Below are positions 9,145 to 20,154 of a DNA stretch of 64,000 bases, piece after piece. Source of the stretch: Rhizobiales bacterium CCH3-A5 (GTDB lineage: Bacteria > Pseudomonadota > Alphaproteobacteria > Rhizobiales > Beijerinckiaceae). Numbering within the stretch: position 1 is the stretch's first letter; the number at the start of each line of letters is the position of its first letter. Both the position numbers and the translations under genes were made by a program. The stretch spans positions 62,001 through 126,000 of the forward strand of contig LSIB01000006.1 of assembly GCA_001556025.1 (NCBI GenBank). Reading direction: 5' to 3'. The notes under the pieces were generated by a model, which was given only the letters and a program-made list of their open reading frames with translations, did no database searches and was not told where the DNA came from.

Positions 9145-10119
9145 TCAGCTTCCGCTGCGGCCGGACGGCGGCACCGAGCCGCGCCGCGCTTCCATGGCGT
9201 CCTCGCCGAACACGGCCTTGGTCAGCTGCGCGATGCCCCCGACAGTGCCCGCCAGCGCGGCCGCTTCGACGGGCACGATCACCACCTTGCTGTTGTGGCT
9301 CGTCGCGATCGCCTTGATCGCATCGGTGTAGCGCTCGGCGACGAGGAAGTTCGCGGCCTGGATGTCGCCCTTGCTGATCGCGTCCGAGACCATCGCGGTC
9401 GCCGCCGCTTCGGCCTGCGCCGAGCGCTCGCGCGCCTCGGCGTCGCGGAAGGCGGCCTCCTTGCGGCCTTCCGCCGCCAGAATCTGCGACTGCTTCTGGC
9501 CCTCGGCCTTCAGGATTTCCGCTTGCCGCAGGCCTTCCGCCTCCAGCACGGCGGCGCGCTTCTCGCGCTCGGCCTTCATCTGCCGGTTCATCGCGCCGGC
9601 GATATCGGCCGGCGGCAGTATGTCCCTGATCTCAATGCGGGTGATCTTGACGCCCCAGGGCGAGGCTGCGGCGTCCATCACGCGCAAGAGCCGCTCGTTG
9701 ATCTCGTCGCGATGCGAGAGCAACTGGTCGAGATCCATCGAGCCGACCACGGTGCGGATATTGGTCATGGTCAGCGTCATCAGCGCCTGATCGAGGTTCG
9801 ACACCTCGTAGCGCGCCTTGGCGGCGTCGAGCACCTGGTAGAACGCCGCCGCGTCGATGCGCACGCCGGCATTGTCCTTGGTGATCGCCTCCTGGCTGGG
9901 CACGTCGAGCACCTGCTCCATGACGTTCACCTTGTGGCCGATGCGGTCGATATAGGGGACGATCAGGCCAAGACCCGCGCCGAGCGTGCGCGCATAGCGC
10001 CCGAAACGCTCGACGGTGTAGTTGTAGCCCTGCGGCACGGTGCGCACGCCGAGCGCGATGGTCAGGATCACCAGCGCGACGAGCGCGACGATGACGATGT
10101 CGAATCCGCTGACCTGCAT
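9145..10119 (-). CDS. SPFH/Band-7 (stomatin, QmcA-like) protein
   Basis: This is a 324-aa protein with one N-terminal membrane anchor (IVIVALVALVILTIALGV) followed by the SPFH domain (VPQGYNYTVERFGRY, DVPSQEAITKDNAGVRIDAA, SHRDEINERLLRVMDAAASPWG). A long Ala/Glu/Arg-rich coiled coil runs from about 170 to 260 (KAEREKRAAVLEAEGLRQAE). Such proteins oligomerise as membrane scaffolds and are coupled to NfeD, which follows 5 bp downstream. The end is polar and slightly basic. The exact client is unknown. Confidence 0.93.
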   Translation of the reverse strand: MQVSGFDIVIVALVALVILTIALGVRTVPQGYNYTVERFGRYARTLGAGLGLIVPYIDRIGHKVNVMEQVLDVPSQEAITKDNAGVRIDAAAFYQVLDAAKARYEVSNLDQALMTLTMTNIRTVVGSMDLDQLLSHRDEINERLLRVMDAAASPWGVKITRIEIRDILPPADIAGAMNRQMKAEREKRAAVLEAEGLRQAEILKAEGQKQSQILAAEGRKEAAFRDAEARERSAQAEAAATAMVSDAISKGDIQAANFLVAERYTDAIKAIATSHNSKVVIVPVEAAALAGTVGGIAQLTKAVFGEDAMEARRGSVPPSGRSGS

Positions 10120-10200
10120 CGGTGGCTCCCTGCCGCTATCGGGACAAGGAACCTGACGATTGCGACGGGCGGATGCAAGGGCGGGCCGCCCGCCAACGTT

Positions 10201-10956
10201 TCAGAACGACTTGACCGCAGCGTTGCCGCCATCGGCGAAGAGCGCCGAGCCGGCGACGAAGCTGCCCATCGGGCCGGATAGGAAGAGCGCCGCCTGCGCG
10301 ATCTCTTCGGGGTCGGCAATCCGGCCGAGCGCGTGCAGACCGGCCGCCCAGCGCTTCTGCTCCGCATCACCAGCCATCGCCGTATCGACGCCACCGGGCA
10401 ACAGGGCGTTCGCGCGGATGGCGTTGCGGCCATAATCGGCGGTGATGCCCTTCACCAGCCCCATCAAACCGGCCTTGGCGGCGGCATAGGCCGCCATTCC
10501 CGGCAGGCCGACGCTGGTGCCGACGAAGCTGGAGACGAAGACGATGGCGCCTGCCCCACGCGACAGCATCGCCGGAATCTGGACACGGGCGCCGAGAAAG
10601 GCCGCGGTCAGGTTCGTGGCGAGCGTCGCCTGCCACTCGCTTTCCGATATCTCGGCCAATGGCTTGATCGGCCCGACCGTGCCGGCGTTGTTCACCGCGA
10701 TATCGAGGCCGCCATAGTTCCGGATGGCAGCATCGACGAGCCGATCCTGGGTCGCGGCCATAGCGACATCACCAGCAATCGCGGTGCATGCGCCGCCGCG
10801 ATCCGAAATCTCGCGACAGACCTCGTCCAACGCAGTTGCGGTTCTGGCGCACAGCACCAGCGAAGCGCCCTGTTCGGCGAAGAGGAGGGCAGTGGCTCGT
10901 CCGATCCCGGACGAGGCTCCGGTGACGATGGCGACCTTGCCTGTGAGCGACGTCAT
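10201..10956 (-). CDS. SDR family NAD(P)-dependent oxidoreductase
   Basis: This is a 251-aa classical short-chain dehydrogenase. The cofactor motif is TGASSGIG near residue 13, followed by NNAGT; the catalytic Ser is in FVSSFVG and the Tyr-x3-Lys in YAAAKAG. The C-terminus ends in the usual GSALFADGGNAAVKSF substrate-loop region. The substrate cannot be told from sequence. A good ribosome site (GGGAG) precedes ATG 10956. It lies 104 bp downstream of secA on the same strand and probably has its own promoter. Confidence 0.9.
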   Translation of the reverse strand: MTSLTGKVAIVTGASSGIGRATALLFAEQGASLVLCARTATALDEVCREISDRGGACTAIAGDVAMAATQDRLVDAAIRNYGGLDIAVNNAGTVGPIKPLAEISESEWQATLATNLTAAFLGARVQIPAMLSRGAGAIVFVSSFVGTSVGLPGMAAYAAAKAGLMGLVKGITADYGRNAIRANALLPGGVDTAMAGDAEQKRWAAGLHALGRIADPEEIAQAALFLSGPMGSFVAGSALFADGGNAAVKSF

Positions 10957-11060
10957 GTCTGATCTCCCTGATCGAGGAAGATCGAACCGTTAGTGAGATT
11001 GGCGGCAGGCTCCCACCCGATTCCTGACGCGACTCTGTCGTGCCCCGAGTCAGCCGGTGC

Positions 11061-13835
<2,775 letters not shown>

Positions 13836-14177
13836 GGTGGGCCTTTCGGATGGTGCGCCTTGGGCGCCGCGCCGGGCGAAGCCCGATCAGCGGCGCGAAG
13901 ACTGAATTTCGAATGCGACCGCGTGTTTAGACGCGCGCGATGGCGGGGTCCAGCGTCGCATGGAACCGACGCTGCGGTTAAATCACGGCAGATGTGGGGT
14001 TTTCGCAGCCTGCTTCCAAGCCCCCGCGCCGACGCTGCCACGCCTGTGGCGGAACGGGCGCGCAAAGCTGCGTGAAGATGCTGCTTAAGTGGCTCAGCCG
14101 CCTTGCCTTTGCCGCGTTCAACTGGCAGGGAGCCGGCATGATCGTCTGAGACCATGTCACTGCGAAAGGCTCATGTC
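13836..14177. other. 342-bp divergent intergenic region, no gene seen
   Basis: This lies between the starts of secA (leftward) and the parvulin gene (rightward), so it must hold both promoters. It contains GC-rich partial palindromes (around 13866-13900) but no open frame with coding character and no motif I can name. The last stretch (14164-14169, GAAAGG) is the ribosome site of the parvulin gene. Confidence 0.5.
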
Positions 14178-15026
14178 ATGCAGCTTACCCGCCTCGCCGC
14201 CCTGTCCCTCGGTTTCGTGCTGCTCGCCGCGCAGCCGGGCTTCGCGCAGGCCGACAAGATCGTCGCGCGGGTGAACGGGCTGCCGATCACCGAACGCGAG
14301 ATCGGCTTGGCGACCGAGGACCTCGGCGAGCGCCTCGCCCAGATTCCCGAGGCACGCAAGCGCGACGAAGTGATCAACTACCTCGTCGACCTGAAGCTCG
14401 GCGCGAAGGCCGCCGCCGACGCCAAGGTCGGCGACGGGCCTGATTTCGCAGCCCGCCTCGCCTATAATCGCGACAAGGTGCTGCTCGACGCATATCTGGC
14501 CAATGAGGCCAGGAAGGCCGCCACCCCGGAAGCCGCCAGGAAGCTCTTCGACGACACCGTCAAGTCGCTGACGCCGGAAGAGGAGGTCAACGCCCGCCAC
14601 ATCCTCGTCGAGGAAGAGGCGCAGGCCAAGGCCGTGGTCGAGCGGCTGAAGAAGGGCGAGGATTTCGCCAAGGTCGCGGGCGAAATCTCGAAGGACCCCG
14701 GCTCGGGCAAGGAAGGCGGCTCGCTCGGCTGGTTCTCCAAGGACCGCATGGTGCCGGAATTCGCAGAGGCCGCCTTCAAGCTGACAAAGGGCCAGCTCTC
14801 CGAGCCGGTGAAGAGCCAGTTCGGCTGGCATGTGATCAAGCTGGAGGACCGGCGCACCAAGCCGGCGCCGGACTTTGCCGCCGTGAAGCCGCAGATCGAC
14901 CAGTATCTCGAGCGCAAGGCCCAGCAGGACATCATCGTGGCGCTGCGCGACAACGCCAAGGTCGAGCGGCTCGACCAGCCGGCGACGCCGGCGGCTCCTG
15001 CCCCGGCCGAACCGAAGAAGCCCTGA
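14178..15026 (+). CDS. exported peptidylprolyl isomerase (parvulin/PrsA-SurA type)
   Basis: This is a 282-aa protein with a Sec signal peptide (MQLTRLAALSLGFVLLAAQ, cleaved near GFAQA). A SurA-like N-terminal helical region follows. The parvulin rotamase domain spans about 125-225, with the hallmarks NARHILVEEEAQA, SKDPGSGKEGGSLGWF and SQFGWHVIKLED. The tail is Pro/Ala-rich (TPAAPAPAEPKKP). It folds or chaperones exported proteins in the periplasm. I chose ATG 14178 because GAAAGG lies 8 nt upstream and the signal peptide starts there; an ATG at 14154 is possible. A strong terminator follows at 15052. Confidence 0.92.
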   Translation: MQLTRLAALSLGFVLLAAQPGFAQADKIVARVNGLPITEREIGLATEDLGERLAQIPEARKRDEVINYLVDLKLGAKAAADAKVGDGPDFAARLAYNRDKVLLDAYLANEARKAATPEAARKLFDDTVKSLTPEEEVNARHILVEEEAQAKAVVERLKKGEDFAKVAGEISKDPGSGKEGGSLGWFSKDRMVPEFAEAAFKLTKGQLSEPVKSQFGWHVIKLEDRRTKPAPDFAAVKPQIDQYLERKAQQDIIVALRDNAKVERLDQPATPAAPAPAEPKKP

Positions 15027-15051
15027 GCGATTTCAACGATCGGTGTTATGC

Positions 15052-15083
15052 AAGGGCGGCAGCAATGCCGCCCTTCTTGTTTT
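15052..15083 (+). terminator. rho-independent terminator after the parvulin gene
   Basis: A perfect 10-bp stem (AAGGGCGGCA / TGCCGCCCTT) closes on a GCAA tetraloop and is followed by CTTGTTTT. It starts 25 bp after the stop codon of the isomerase and separates it from argJ. Confidence 0.85.
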
Positions 15084-15131
15084 CGTCGCCCGGCTGCGGC
15101 ACACCGGCCTCCCGCACAGGAGGCGCGTCAG

Positions 15132-16382
15132 ATGGCCGGCAAGGATGTTCCCGTTTCCCCGCTCGCGCCCAGGCGCCAGCCCAAGGTGCCAGCCGTTCCC
15201 GGCGTGCGCTTCGCCACCGCCGAGGCCGGCATCCGCTACAAGGGCCGCACCGACGTCGTGCTGATGCTGCTCGACGAGGGCACGCAAGCGGCGGGGGTCT
15301 TCACCCGCTCGAAATGCCGCTCCGCGCCGGTCGACTGGTGCCGCGAGAATTTGAAGCACGGTGTCGCCCGCGCCGTTGTCGTCAACTCCGGCAACTCCAA
15401 CGCCTTCACCGGCATGAAGGGGCGCGACGCCGTCAAGCTGACGGCGGACATCGCCGCCACGGCGGCGGGCTGCAAGCCCGAGCAGGTCTTCATCGCCTCG
15501 ACGGGCGTGATCGGCGAGCCGCTCGACGCCACGAAATTCGAGGGCGTGCTGCAGGATTGCGCCAAGCGCGCCGCCGATGGCCCCTGGATCGACGCCGCCA
15601 AGGCGATCATGACGACCGACACCTTCCCGAAGGCGCTCTCGCGGAAAGCCAAGATCGACGGCCATGAGGTCGTGCTCGCCGGCATCGCCAAGGGCGCGGG
15701 CATGATCGCACCCGACATGGCGACGATGCTCTCCTTCGTCTTCACAGACGCTCCCATAGCCGCCCCCGTGCTGCAGGCGCTCCTGTCGAAGGGCGTCAAA
15801 GGCTCGTTCAACGCTGTCACCATCGACAGCGACACCTCGACCTCCGACACGCTGATGCTTTTCGCCACCGGCAAGGCCAAGGACCGGGGCGTCACCGCGA
15901 TTACCGAAGTCAACGATCCCCGACTGTCCGGCTTCAAGCGCGCGCTGAACGCGCTGCTGCTCGACCTTGCCCATCTCGTCTGCAAGGACGGCGAAGGCGC
16001 GCGCAAATTCGTCGAGGTCCGGGTCGCAGGCGCCGCCTCCTCGCGCTCGGCCAAGCGCGTCGCGCTCTCGATCGCGAACTCGCCACTGGTCAAGACCGCC
16101 ATCGCCGGCGAGGACGCCAATTGGGGCCGCATCGTCATGGCGGTCGGCAAGGCGGGCGAACCCGCCGACCGCGACAGGCTCGACATCTCCTTCGGCGAGA
16201 TCATGGTGGCGAAGCAGGGCGCGCGCGCGCCGTCCTACGACGAGGCCGCCGTCTCGGCCTACATGAAAGGCGAGCACATCGTCATCACCGCCGATCTCGG
16301 CCTGGGTCGCGGCAAGTCGGTCGTCTGGACCTGCGATCTGACCAAGGCCTATGTCGAGATCAATGGCGATTACAGGTCGTAG
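15132..16382 (+). CDS. argJ: bifunctional ornithine acetyltransferase / N-acetylglutamate synthase
   Basis: This 416-aa ArgJ transfers acetyl from N-acetylornithine to glutamate in the arginine pathway. The autocatalytic cleavage site is the Ala-Thr bond in DMATML, which puts the nucleophile at Thr198 as the first residue of the beta chain. Other conserved parts are [33 protein letters not shown] and the C-terminal EINGDYRS. The start is ATG 15132, with a perfect AGGAGG at 15118-15123 (8-nt spacing). Whether it is mono- or bifunctional cannot be told from sequence alone. A palindromic repeat follows the stop codon. Confidence 0.96.
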   Translation: MAGKDVPVSPLAPRRQPKVPAVPGVRFATAEAGIRYKGRTDVVLMLLDEGTQAAGVFTRSKCRSAPVDWCRENLKHGVARAVVVNSGNSNAFTGMKGRDAVKLTADIAATAAGCKPEQVFIASTGVIGEPLDATKFEGVLQDCAKRAADGPWIDAAKAIMTTDTFPKALSRKAKIDGHEVVLAGIAKGAGMIAPDMATMLSFVFTDAPIAAPVLQALLSKGVKGSFNAVTIDSDTSTSDTLMLFATGKAKDRGVTAITEVNDPRLSGFKRALNALLLDLAHLVCKDGEGARKFVEVRVAGAASSRSAKRVALSIANSPLVKTAIAGEDANWGRIVMAVGKAGEPADRDRLDISFGEIMVAKQGARAPSYDEAAVSAYMKGEHIVITADLGLGRGKSVVWTCDLTKAYVEINGDYRS

Positions 16383-16397
16383 AATGACCCCATCCCG

Positions 16398-16470
16398 TCA
16401 TTGCGAGCGTAGCGAAGCAATCCAGTCGTTTGCGCGATCCCTCTGGATTGCTTCGCTGCGCTCGCAATGA
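16398..16470. repeat. 73-bp palindromic repeat, copy 1
   Basis: The left arm (16398-16425, beginning TCATTGCGAGCG) pairs with the right arm (16443-16470, ending GCGCTCGCAATGA) at 27 of 28 positions, around a 17-nt loop. A close copy with a related loop lies at 56888-56961. The CATTGCGAG...GCAATCCAG pattern belongs to a palindromic repeat type widely scattered in alphaproteobacterial and other genomes (general knowledge, not checked). It lies 15 bp behind argJ and its right end overlaps the start codon of the next gene. Confidence 0.9.
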
Positions 16471-17384
16471 TGGGTAACGACACGGCCGCCGGCCCCAGCC
16501 GCGCCTTCGTCATCGGCCACCTGCTCACCTGCTCGCTGTTCTGGGGTTGCAGCTTCCTGTTCATCAAGCTGATGAACGGCGAAATCTCGCCGTTGGCCAT
16601 CGCGGCCGGGCGCGGATTGCTCGGGGCGGCGGCGCTCGCGGCCTATGTCGTCTGGCTCGGCCAAAACCCGATCCCACGCCGAGACGAGATCCGGCACTGG
16701 CTCGTGCTCGGCACGACGAATGGCTGGGTGCCGAACGTCCTCGTCGCCTATGCGCTGGTCCAGCTCGCCAGTGGCCCCGCCGCGATGATCCAGGCGGCCG
16801 GGCCTCTGGTGACGGCCATCTTCGCGCATTTTCTCTTCGCCGAGGAGCGCATGGGCTTGGCGCGGCTTGGCGGCATCCTGCTCGGCATGTCCGGCGTCGC
16901 GCTGCTGATCGGTCCGCGCCTGATCGAGGGCGGCGGCACGGCGCTCGGCATGCTCGCCATGGTCGGCGTGACGCTGGGCTACAGCGTCGGCAATCTCTAT
17001 GCCCGGGCGGTGCCGGCCACAGCCGGCGATCCGGCCCGGCTCGCGCTCGGCCAGCAGGTCGTCTCCGGCATCGTCGCGCTGATCCTGACGCTCGCCTTCG
17101 CCGGCACGTCCGCCTTCGCGGCCATAACGGGCCATATCCCGGCCATGCTGGCGCTGGGCCTGCTCTCGACCGCGATCCCGATGGCGATCTTCATGCGCCT
17201 GATCCGGGCGGCGGGCCCGACGCGCGCGGCGATGACCGGCTATCTGGTGCCGACGGTCGCCACGATCATGGGCATCGTGGTCCTGAATGAGACGCTGGAG
17301 TTGCGGCAGATAATCGGAGGTTGCATCATCCTCGCCGGCGTCTTCCTTGTCACGACGTCGGGGCGGTTGGCGAGGTCGGCATGA
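16467..17384 (+). CDS. DMT/EamA family transporter
   Basis: This is a 305-aa inner-membrane protein with about ten hydrophobic helices in two EamA repeats, as in drug/metabolite exporters (RhaT/YdcZ-like). The first helix is FVIGHLLTCSLFWGCSFLF; the second repeat begins near residue 155 (LAMVGVTLGYSVGNLY). The substrate is unknown. The start is unusual: the two possible ATGs (16467 and 16470) lie at the edge of the palindromic repeat and there is no recognisable ribosome site. The stop overlaps the start of the following lipoprotein gene (ATGA), so they are probably co-translated. Confidence 0.88.
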   Translation: MMGNDTAAGPSRAFVIGHLLTCSLFWGCSFLFIKLMNGEISPLAIAAGRGLLGAAALAAYVVWLGQNPIPRRDEIRHWLVLGTTNGWVPNVLVAYALVQLASGPAAMIQAAGPLVTAIFAHFLFAEERMGLARLGGILLGMSGVALLIGPRLIEGGGTALGMLAMVGVTLGYSVGNLYARAVPATAGDPARLALGQQVVSGIVALILTLAFAGTSAFAAITGHIPAMLALGLLSTAIPMAIFMRLIRAAGPTRAAMTGYLVPTVATIMGIVVLNETLELRQIIGGCIILAGVFLVTTSGRLARSA

Positions 17385-17887
17385 GGCTGGTTCTGGGAGT
17401 GTGCATCGCTACGATGCTGGCTGGATGCGTTGATCGCCAGCCGACGGTGGCGCAGTTCCCGGTCGAAGAGGCAGCCTTCATCAAGAAGCCCGGCAAGGGC
17501 GTCGTCGTCGGCCACGCTTTTCTGACCAAATCGACGGGCGTCGTGGTCAACGCGGCAGGGCAGGTCGTGCGGCTGATCCCGGCGACGCCGTTCTCACGGG
17601 AGCGCTTCGCACAGCTCTACGGCAAGGGCAAATACGTGCCTCATTCCGCCTATCCGCGCGACGACAATCCCGATCCGCGCTACGCCGAATACAGCCGCAC
17701 CACCAAGGCCGAGGCCAATGGCAAATTCGCGTTCGAAAACGTGCCGCCGGGGGAGTATTTCATCACCACACAGGTGATCTGGGGCGACGAGGACGCGCTG
17801 TTCCGCGAGGGCGGCTCGGTCTATGACACGGTCACGCTGACCGGCAAGGAAACCCAGCCGGTCAGCGTCGTGCTGTCGAGATACTGA
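17381..17887 (+). CDS. putative lipoprotein with carboxypeptidase-regulatory-like fold
   Basis: This is a 168-aa protein. The N-terminus MRLVLGVCIATMLAGC is a lipoprotein signal with lipobox LAGC (lipid-bearing Cys16). The rest is a small beta-rich domain; the stretch KFAFENVPPGEYFITTQVIW is typical of the carboxypeptidase regulatory-like (transthyretin-like) fold. The start overlaps the stop of the DMT transporter gene by ATGA. The function is unknown; an envelope role is likely. Confidence 0.75.
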   Translation: MRLVLGVCIATMLAGCVDRQPTVAQFPVEEAAFIKKPGKGVVVGHAFLTKSTGVVVNAAGQVVRLIPATPFSRERFAQLYGKGKYVPHSAYPRDDNPDPRYAEYSRTTKAEANGKFAFENVPPGEYFITTQVIWGDEDALFREGGSVYDTVTLTGKETQPVSVVLSRY

Positions 17888-17895
17888 GAGATCGC

Positions 17896-18300
17896 TTGAA
17901 ACTCCTTCTCGTCGTCGCTTGCGCCCTGATCGATGCCGATAACCGCGTCCTCGTCGCGCAGCGCCCTCAGGGCAAGGCGCTGGCCGGCCTGTGGGAATTC
18001 CCCGGCGGCAAGCTGGAAGCCGGCGAGCGGCCCGAGCCGGCGCTGATCCGCGAACTGGCCGAAGAACTCGGCATCGCGGTGAAGGAAGACTGCCTCGCGC
18101 CACTGACCTTCGCCAGCTACGCCTACCCCGAGTTCCACCTGCTGATGCCGCTCTATATCTGCCGGCGCTGGGAGGGGCAGGTCTCCTCCCGCGAGGGCCA
18201 GCCGCTGAAATGGGTCCGCCCCGGCAAGCTCAGGGAACTGGCGATGCCGCCGGCCGACGAGCCGCTGATCCCGCATCTGGTCGATCTGCTGGGGGTGTGA
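17896..18300 (+). CDS. mutT: Nudix (d)NTP pyrophosphohydrolase, MutT-like
   Basis: This is a 134-aa protein with a complete Nudix box (GGKLEAGERPEPALIREL then AEELGI, about 37-59), all conserved Glu and Arg positions present. MutT proteins hydrolyse 8-oxo-dGTP and so prevent mutation; YPEFHLLMPLYICRRWEG and LKWVRPGKL fit the MutT subgroup. The start is TTG, 8 bp behind the lipoprotein gene. Its last 71 bp overlap the 3' end of the convergent YcaQ-like gene. In this family the argJ-mutT neighbourhood is common in alphaproteobacteria. Confidence 0.9.
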   Translation: MKLLLVVACALIDADNRVLVAQRPQGKALAGLWEFPGGKLEAGERPEPALIRELAEELGIAVKEDCLAPLTFASYAYPEFHLLMPLYICRRWEGQVSSREGQPLKWVRPGKLRELAMPPADEPLIPHLVDLLGV

Positions 18301-19474
18301 GCGCCTCCGCGTCGCCCCGCCCGAGCTGAAACCGCTCGAACCGCGAAAGCTCCGCCTCGATCAGCGCCTTTATCTCGGGCGACGCACAACCCTCGATCCA
18401 GCTCCATTGCTGGATCAGCAGCTTGCCTGCCGCGCGATCCGTCTTCAGGTCGAGCACCGCGACGATCCGGTCCCCGACCAGCACCGGCAGGCCGAAATAG
18501 CCGAAGACGCGCTTCTCCTTCGGCAGATAGGCCTCGAAGACATGGCCATAGCCGAAGATGGCCTTCGTCCGCTTGCGCTGGATGATGAGCGGATCGAAGG
18601 GCGAGAGGATATGGACGAGGTCGGCGTCCGGCTCCGGAGTCGAGCTATCGAGCAGGTCGCGCGGCATCCAGTGCGGCGTCTTCTCCGCGCCCTCGATCCT
18701 GATCGGTGCAAGCTCCCGGCGCTTGACCCGCGCGTCGATCAGCTCGGCCACGGCCTTCTTGCGCGGCGCGTCGAGATGGCAGATCGAGTCGAGGCTGACG
18801 ACGCCCTGCGCGCGCAGGGCCCGGTCGAGCACATAGGCCGTCACCTGCCGCTCGCTGGCCGGCGTCGGGCGCTTCTCGAACGCGAAATGCCGGTCCATCA
18901 GCTCATAGGTCTTGAGCATGCCGGCGCGGGCCGAGACCACCAGCTCACCATCATAGAAGGCGCGCTCCAGCAGGCCCTTTGACGGCTTCTTGCTCGCCCA
19001 GAGATGCGCCTTCTCGACCAGCACATCGGTGTCGATGTCCCGGATCGTCAGCGCGCCCTGCTTGCGGATGCGGGCGAGCAATTTCCGACTCTCCTCGCGA
19101 GAGCCTACCGCCGACCATCGCTTCGGCTCCTCGCGATGTACCTTCATCGCCGGCAGGAAGAAGCGCAGGTCGGAGGCCGCGACATAGGACAGCGCATGCG
19201 TCCAGTACTCGAAGACGCTCTTCTCGGCCGACTGCGCCACTGCCAGATCGGCGCGCCGGTAGGACGGGATGCGGCTGTAGAGGATATGGTGGTGGCAGCG
19301 TTCGATCACGTTGATCGTATCGATCTGGACATAACCGAGATGCGCGACGGCCGCCGCGACGGCCTGCTGGCCGGAGCCGAATGGCTCCCGCGTGTCGAGC
19401 CGCTGTGCGCGCAACCAGATGGCGCGGGCCTGCGCCGTGGTCAGGGTTAGCGGCGGTTTGATGCGGGGCGGCAT
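18230..19474 (-). CDS. YcaQ-type winged-helix DNA glycosylase family protein
   Basis: This is a 414-aa member of the HTH_42 (AlkZ/YcaQ) family of glycosylases, which unhook DNA crosslinks or remove bulky alkyl adducts. The catalytic motif is Q50-I-D52 in GYVQIDTINV, the QxD form of the YcaQ branch (AlkZ has QxQ), followed by ERCHHHILYSRI. Winged-helix modules make up the body; HILSPFDPLIIQRKRTKAIFGYGH is a family hallmark. ATG 19474 is preferred over a longer frame. The gene overlaps the end of mutT by 71 bp, so the Pro/Ala/Arg-rich C-terminal tail is encoded antisense to mutT. Confidence 0.88.
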   Translation of the reverse strand: MPPRIKPPLTLTTAQARAIWLRAQRLDTREPFGSGQQAVAAAVAHLGYVQIDTINVIERCHHHILYSRIPSYRRADLAVAQSAEKSVFEYWTHALSYVAASDLRFFLPAMKVHREEPKRWSAVGSREESRKLLARIRKQGALTIRDIDTDVLVEKAHLWASKKPSKGLLERAFYDGELVVSARAGMLKTYELMDRHFAFEKRPTPASERQVTAYVLDRALRAQGVVSLDSICHLDAPRKKAVAELIDARVKRRELAPIRIEGAEKTPHWMPRDLLDSSTPEPDADLVHILSPFDPLIIQRKRTKAIFGYGHVFEAYLPKEKRVFGYFGLPVLVGDRIVAVLDLKTDRAAGKLLIQQWSWIEGCASPEIKALIEAELSRFERFQLGRGDAEALTPPADRPDAGSAARRPAASPVP

Positions 19475-19638
19475 GGGAGCGGTCTCGCCTGTCTCTCTGC
19501 GGTGCCCGAGCATAGCCCCGCTGCTGACCGGCGTTGTCACCAGCCTGTTCTGTTCCACAGGGAACAGCGACGGGGCCGACCGCAGCCTAGGCTTTCTCCA
19601 TCGACGGGACAGACCCGTCTTACGAGAAAGCGCCGGAA

Positions 19639-19866
19639 ATGTCCCGCAAGTCCCTGATCGCTCTTCTGGCCCTGCTGATCGCCGGCGGCACCGCTTTCGC
19701 CAGGCCGCGCGCGGTCCAGCCGGTCCCGGCCGTCTCCGCCGAATTCAAACTCTCGGAGAAAATCAAGGCGGCCCGCTTCCGCGTCTCACGCCCCGTCATG
19801 GTGCGCAACCCGGAGTTGATCGCCTCGGCGCGGCAGCAGACCTCCCGCACGGTCGTCGCAGCCTAA
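19639..19866 (+). CDS. small exported hypothetical protein (75 aa)
   Basis: The frame starts with a convincing signal peptide (MSRKSLIALLALLIAGGTAFA) followed by a short, basic, Val/Arg-rich mature part of about 54 residues without cysteines. It sits between the divergent YcaQ gene and a convergent 92-aa gene, where no other frame is plausible. I do not recognise it. The signal peptide is the main support; the ribosome site (GGAAATG) is weak. Confidence 0.5.
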   Translation: MSRKSLIALLALLIAGGTAFARPRAVQPVPAVSAEFKLSEKIKAARFRVSRPVMVRNPELIASARQQTSRTVVAA

Positions 19867-19869
19867 ACC

Positions 19870-20148
19870 TCAGCCTTGGCCTGCCAGCACCGCGGCCAGT
19901 GTCTCGCGCGTCAGCTCCGCCATTGCCGTCTGCGCCTTGAACGCTTTCGTCGTCTCGCCCGGGTTCATCACCAGGATAACGGTTTCCGTGCCCGGACAGG
20001 CTGGGTCGGCGCAGATGATCTCGTTGACGGCGATGGCGGCCGCCTCCGGCAGAGCGAGCAGCGCCCGGACCTCGGCCTTGATGCGCGCGGAGTCGCCGGC
20101 GTCCTTCGCCTTGTCGGCCGCGCTCTTGCCAAAGAGGCCCAGGCGCAT
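19870..20148 (-). CDS. conserved hypothetical protein (92 aa), end of the zinc block
   Basis: This is a small soluble protein starting MRLGLFGKSAADKAKDAG. The centre has EIICADPACPGTETVILVM, with two cysteines in a CADPAC pattern that I recall as conserved in rhizobial homologues; the rest is helical (ELTRETLAAVLAG). It starts 6 bp behind the WD40 gene, so it is probably in the same transcript as the CobW/ZnuA zinc genes. The paired cysteines could bind a metal, but this is a guess. Confidence 0.7.
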   Translation of the reverse strand: MRLGLFGKSAADKAKDAGDSARIKAEVRALLALPEAAAIAVNEIICADPACPGTETVILVMNPGETTKAFKAQTAMAELTRETLAAVLAGQG

Positions 20149-20154
20149 CGCGGA

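Noticed and set aside
10166..10192. CGGGCGG / CCGCCCG inverted repeat behind the SDR gene
   Set aside because: Short stem with a 13-nt loop in very GC-rich sequence and without T-run; such pairs arise by chance here.
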